Assembly: GCA_900554695.1 (NCBI GenBank)
Contig: USHV01000011.1
Location: 10,956 to 74,955, forward strand
Origin: an uncultured Prevotella sp.
GTDB taxonomy: Bacteria; Bacteroidota; Bacteroidia; Bacteroidales; Bacteroidaceae
Reading direction: 5' to 3'
DNA: 64,000 bases
Positions 61,478 to 64,000 of this stretch are shown here, piece by piece; the stretch's first letter is position 1, and each line of letters opens with the position of its first letter. The notes beneath the pieces were generated by a model. The model was given only the letters and a program-made list of their open reading frames with translations, made no database searches and was not told the DNA's origin. The position numbers and the translations under genes were made by a program.

Positions 61478-62773
61478 ATGAGCAACAACGATAACAACAT
61501 AGAGAAAAGGAGTTTCGAGGCTTTCGTCAATGCCATCGGCTCGGAAATAGAGCAGGCGCAAGTCCGGCTCATCAGTGCCGCCAATGCGCAGATGCTGTTC
61601 CACTACTGGAAGATGGGCAATTACATATTGTACCATCAGAACCGACAAGGCTGGGGCGGCAAGGTCATCAAGAAACTGGCGCAGGCAATACGGTTCAGTT
61701 ATCCCGAAAAGAAAGGATATTCGGTCAGGAACTTGGCTTATATGTGCCAGTTCGCACGCTCCTATCCATTGGGCGCATTACGGAGTTTCATAGAAACCGA
61801 TGCGAAAATACTTGCTCCAAGTGTGCAGAAAATCACGGATGAAATCCAATGCCTGAACAATGTGTCATTTACGCAAGAGCCTCTTGCACAAATTCCATCC
61901 TCTGACAACAAGGAAATTACAATTGTGCAAGAACCTCTTGCACAAATTCAGGATGTAGCCCAAACAGTAGCTACCGTTTGCCGAATACCGATAGAGGACA
62001 TAGAAAAACTGTTCCTGGCATCACCTGTCGCAAGAATCAACTGGGCAAGCCATGTGATTCTGCTGAACAGTTCACTTCCATTAGGTGTCGATTATTGGTA
62101 TATGAAGCAATCCGTGGAAATGGGATGGAGCAGCAACGTCCTTAAAATGCAGATTGAAAGCAAATTGTTTGAACGGCAAATCAACAGCCGCAAGGTCAAT
62201 AATTTTACCGTCACGCTTCCTGCACCTCAAAGCGACCTTGCCAACTACCTGTTGAAAGACCCGTATATCTTTGACTTGGCGGGAGCCAAAGAACGGGCGG
62301 ACGAAAGGGACATAGAGGAACAACTGGTGAAGCACGTCACCCGCTATCTGCTGGAGATGGGCAGCGGATTCGCCTTTGTCGCAAGGCAGAAGCATTTCCA
62401 GATTGGCGACAGCGATTTCTATGCCGACCTGATTCTGTACAACATAAAACTCCATGCATACGTGGTCGTGGAACTGAAAGCCACCCCGTTCAAACCGGAA
62501 TATGCCGGGCAATTGAACTTCTACATCAATGTGGTGGATGACAAGCTGAGGGGAGAGAATGACAACAAGACCATCGGGCTGCTGCTGTGCAAGGGCAAGG
62601 ATGAGATTGTCGCACAATATGCGCTGACCGGCTATGACCAGCCTATCGGCATCAGCGATTATCAGCTCAGCAAGGCTGTGCCGGAAAACCTGAAATCGGC
62701 ACTGCCGAGCATAGAACAGGTGGAGGAAGAACTGACGATGCTTCTTGACAATGAAAAGAACAGACAAAAGTAG
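61478..62773 (+). CDS. DUF1016/YhcG-type PD-(D/E)xK nuclease domain protein
   Basis: A 431-residue protein. N-terminal DUF1016 helical domain (about 10-110, RSFEAFVNAIGSEIEQAQVRLISAANAQMLFHYWKMGNYILYHQNRQGWGGKVIKKLAQAIRFSYPEKKGYSVRNLAYMCQFARSYP), a linker with two in-frame copies of QEPLAQI, and a C-terminal YhcG domain with PD-(D/E)xK residues in GDSDFYADLILYNIKLHAYVVVELKATPF. Such proteins accompany restriction and mobile elements; nuclease activity is inferred from the motif. No methylase is in view. Confidence 0.88.
   Translation: MSNNDNNIEKRSFEAFVNAIGSEIEQAQVRLISAANAQMLFHYWKMGNYILYHQNRQGWGGKVIKKLAQAIRFSYPEKKGYSVRNLAYMCQFARSYPLGALRSFIETDAKILAPSVQKITDEIQCLNNVSFTQEPLAQIPSSDNKEITIVQEPLAQIQDVAQTVATVCRIPIEDIEKLFLASPVARINWASHVILLNSSLPLGVDYWYMKQSVEMGWSSNVLKMQIESKLFERQINSRKVNNFTVTLPAPQSDLANYLLKDPYIFDLAGAKERADERDIEEQLVKHVTRYLLEMGSGFAFVARQKHFQIGDSDFYADLILYNIKLHAYVVVELKATPFKPEYAGQLNFYINVVDDKLRGENDNKTIGLLLCKGKDEIVAQYALTGYDQPIGISDYQLSKAVPENLKSALPSIEQVEEELTMLLDNEKNRQK
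61873..61945. repeat. Palindromic direct repeats inside the DUF1016 linker
   Basis: GCAAGAgccTCTTGC (61873-61887) and TTGTGCAAGA-acc-TCTTGCACAA (61923-61945) are palindromes. They share a 22-nt near-identical direct repeat offset by exactly 54 bp (18 codons), so the frame is kept. Confidence 0.7.
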
Positions 62774-62780
62774 GACACCT

Positions 62781-63800
62781 ATGGCAGACAATATACAGAC
62801 GATGATTCCCCGATACGGGGAACTCTACAGAATATACAGGGACTATATAGACAATCACGTTTTCTCTTTTGACAGGCAGAAATTTATTTCCGATTTCTGT
62901 CAGCAGTACAATGACATGAAGTCTTTTGAAGCCGCCATCCTTGAACTGGTGCTTGACAGGCAAAAAGAACAATACACCCTGATACTCAACAGCCTGAAAA
63001 TCGAAATAGGAAAGAGCATACAGGCTTATGAAACGCACCCCATAAGTGACAGTGCCATAGAGCGTGTCTGCCATCAGCACATGGAAAGGTATTCCCTTGA
63101 AATTGAAGCCCAACTGGATGTCACAAGAAGTCTGAGCAAGCCGCTGAATGAAGCCAACAACAGGTATGATTCCATCGGTTACAGGGAACATACAGCCGAA
63201 GAAGAAAAGCAGGCGGAGAAAGAATATGAACGCTGCAAGGCTGAATACGACAGGGAAAAAGCCAGACTGAACGAACTCTATGACCTGCAAAAGGCTGCAA
63301 GAAAGGAGGCATTCCAATATATGAAGAACCGTTGTGCGGACATATACCGTCAAAGCTGCCTTTTCTTGGACATATTGAAGAAATATATTCCCGACGGGAA
63401 CCGACAGGACGAGCCGGGCAAACCCGTCGGCCGGCAGGAAACGACGGATGAACAACAAGAATACTTCAGCATGAAATTACTTTCGCTCATTCATGAAGTA
63501 TGTGTGGGAGAACAGTTCGAGGAAATTTCCGCACCGGATTTCTATGCCAATATGAACCTGCACCCCTGCAACTGCAAGTTGAGAATCAAACCGAGAGAGA
63601 AAATCCGTGTATGCTATCTGATATTCCTGATGGGCGAGAAACTTTCCAAGCAGGACAGGGACAAATGGAAAGCCGGAATACTGAAACTGCTGGATATTGA
63701 TGACAGCTACTACAAGTCAAAGTACAAGGAGCCAGTTTCTGATTTCCCCAGTGACAGCAACCAGAATTTCGCCAAGGAAATGGAACATATATTCAGATAA
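62781..63800 (+). CDS. Helical protein of unknown function, island-encoded
   Basis: A 339-residue mostly helical protein. A coiled-coil centre (TAEEEKQAEKEYERCKAEYDREKARLNELYDLQKAARKEAFQYM, about 140-190) and a C-terminal part with CNCKLRIKPREKIRVCYLIFLMGEKLSKQDRDKWKAGILKLLDIDDSYYKSKYKEP are visible. I recall similar proteins on Bacteroidales mobile elements (possibly DUF6043) but cannot confirm it. No signal peptide or nuclease motif. ATG at 62781 lies 7 bp after the DUF1016 stop; ATG at 62751 would overlap it. Confidence 0.7.
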   Translation: MADNIQTMIPRYGELYRIYRDYIDNHVFSFDRQKFISDFCQQYNDMKSFEAAILELVLDRQKEQYTLILNSLKIEIGKSIQAYETHPISDSAIERVCHQHMERYSLEIEAQLDVTRSLSKPLNEANNRYDSIGYREHTAEEEKQAEKEYERCKAEYDREKARLNELYDLQKAARKEAFQYMKNRCADIYRQSCLFLDILKKYIPDGNRQDEPGKPVGRQETTDEQQEYFSMKLLSLIHEVCVGEQFEEISAPDFYANMNLHPCNCKLRIKPREKIRVCYLIFLMGEKLSKQDRDKWKAGILKLLDIDDSYYKSKYKEPVSDFPSDSNQNFAKEMEHIFR

Positions 63801-63839
63801 TCCGTGATATATCCTGATCCTTTACGAAAGTTCCACTTT

Positions 63840-63867
63840 TACCACTCAAATTAATTTTTGAGTGGTA
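63840..63867 (+). terminator. Terminator at the end of the island gene pair
   Basis: TACCACTCAAA (63840-63850) pairs with TTTGAGTGGTA (63857-63867), followed by TTTTTATTTTC. 39 bp after the stop at 63800. Confidence 0.8.
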
Positions 63868-63946
63868 TTTTTATTTTCTGATATTCAATAGGATACATCG
63901 TTATTCGGATTATATTATCCCCATCCTTACCACCCGTATCCATATC

Positions 63947-63954
63947 TAATTTTG
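63947..63954 (+). promoter_or_regulatory. Possible -7 element at the right edge
   Basis: TAATTTTG at 63947-63954 followed by C, suggesting that another gene starts just outside the window. No gene is readable in 63868-64000. Confidence 0.35.
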
Positions 63955-64000
63955 CATCGTTCGAGAACAGAAATAACAGCCAGTGCGCAGGGCTGATTGT

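Overview
The window looks like chromosomal DNA of a Bacteroidales bacterium, most likely a Prevotellaceae member. The support is the gene set (a serine palmitoyltransferase, a DUF4105 protein, a 1,124-residue SecA, a PstC with an extracytoplasmic insert, BspA-type leucine-rich repeats, a large PpiD), the promoters of the TTG / TAnnTTTG type used by the Bacteroidota sigma factor, and the near absence of Shine-Dalgarno sequences. Genus level is inference.

Layout. 1-9.7 kb: D-2-hydroxyacid dehydrogenase (partial), rarA, a nitrilase-family amidase, an acidic protein, an XRE regulator, an AT-rich spacer full of ACATTTG motifs, holA, an orphan HsdR-N domain protein, a TerB/DnaJ protein, a zinc-ribbon coiled coil and a Nif3 protein. 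9.9-14.7 kb: the phosphate system, pstC-pstA-pstB-phoU divergent from pstS. 14.7-19.7 kb: a GH3 glycosidase, a NUC1 endonuclease lipoprotein and a FetAB-like ABC pair. 20.9-26.7 kb: envelope genes on the minus strand (outer-membrane protein, LptC, GldE/CorC-like, PpiD). 26.7-32.8 kb: DUF4105 protein, an alkaline-phosphatase-fold protein that seems to have lost its active site, and SecA. 33.8-38.9 kb: an ABC ATPase, nth-DUF2461-comEC, an OmpH-like lipoprotein and a small membrane protein. 39-44.9 kb: pepD and a lipoprotein, tRNA-Pro(TGG), serine palmitoyltransferase divergent from a lipid kinase, and trmN6. 45.3-51.9 kb: lon-tgt-lptFG-DEAD helicase. 52.7-59.6 kb: an acyltransferase, gdhA and two tandem LRR-transglutaminase paralogues. 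60.1 kb to the end: an integrative element with a tyrosine recombinase, a DUF1016/YhcG-type PD-(D/E)xK protein and a helical protein of unknown function.

The strongest unexplained signal is a family of intergenic tandem arrays at about 20.3, 33.4, 43.9 and 52.3 kb. Each is a run of 5-7 diverged units with an exact 22-bp period. Every unit carries an imperfect 15-bp palindrome of the form RAWAWRG-n-CNWTWTC. The unit sequences vary but the spacing does not, and three of the four arrays have an identical 12-mer (CGCAAATACGCG) 75-100 bp away. I do not recognise the family. A dimeric-protein binding array with a structural role in the chromosome is my leading guess.

Other points of note are a catalytic Cys-to-Ser swap between the two transglutaminase paralogues, loss of zinc-ligand cysteines in Tgt, a PstS-like segment inside PstC, a ComEC without its metallo-beta-lactamase domain, and a FetA-like ATPase with a degenerate signature motif. 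Start codons were reassigned by hand where the longest reading frame ran into promoter sequence.
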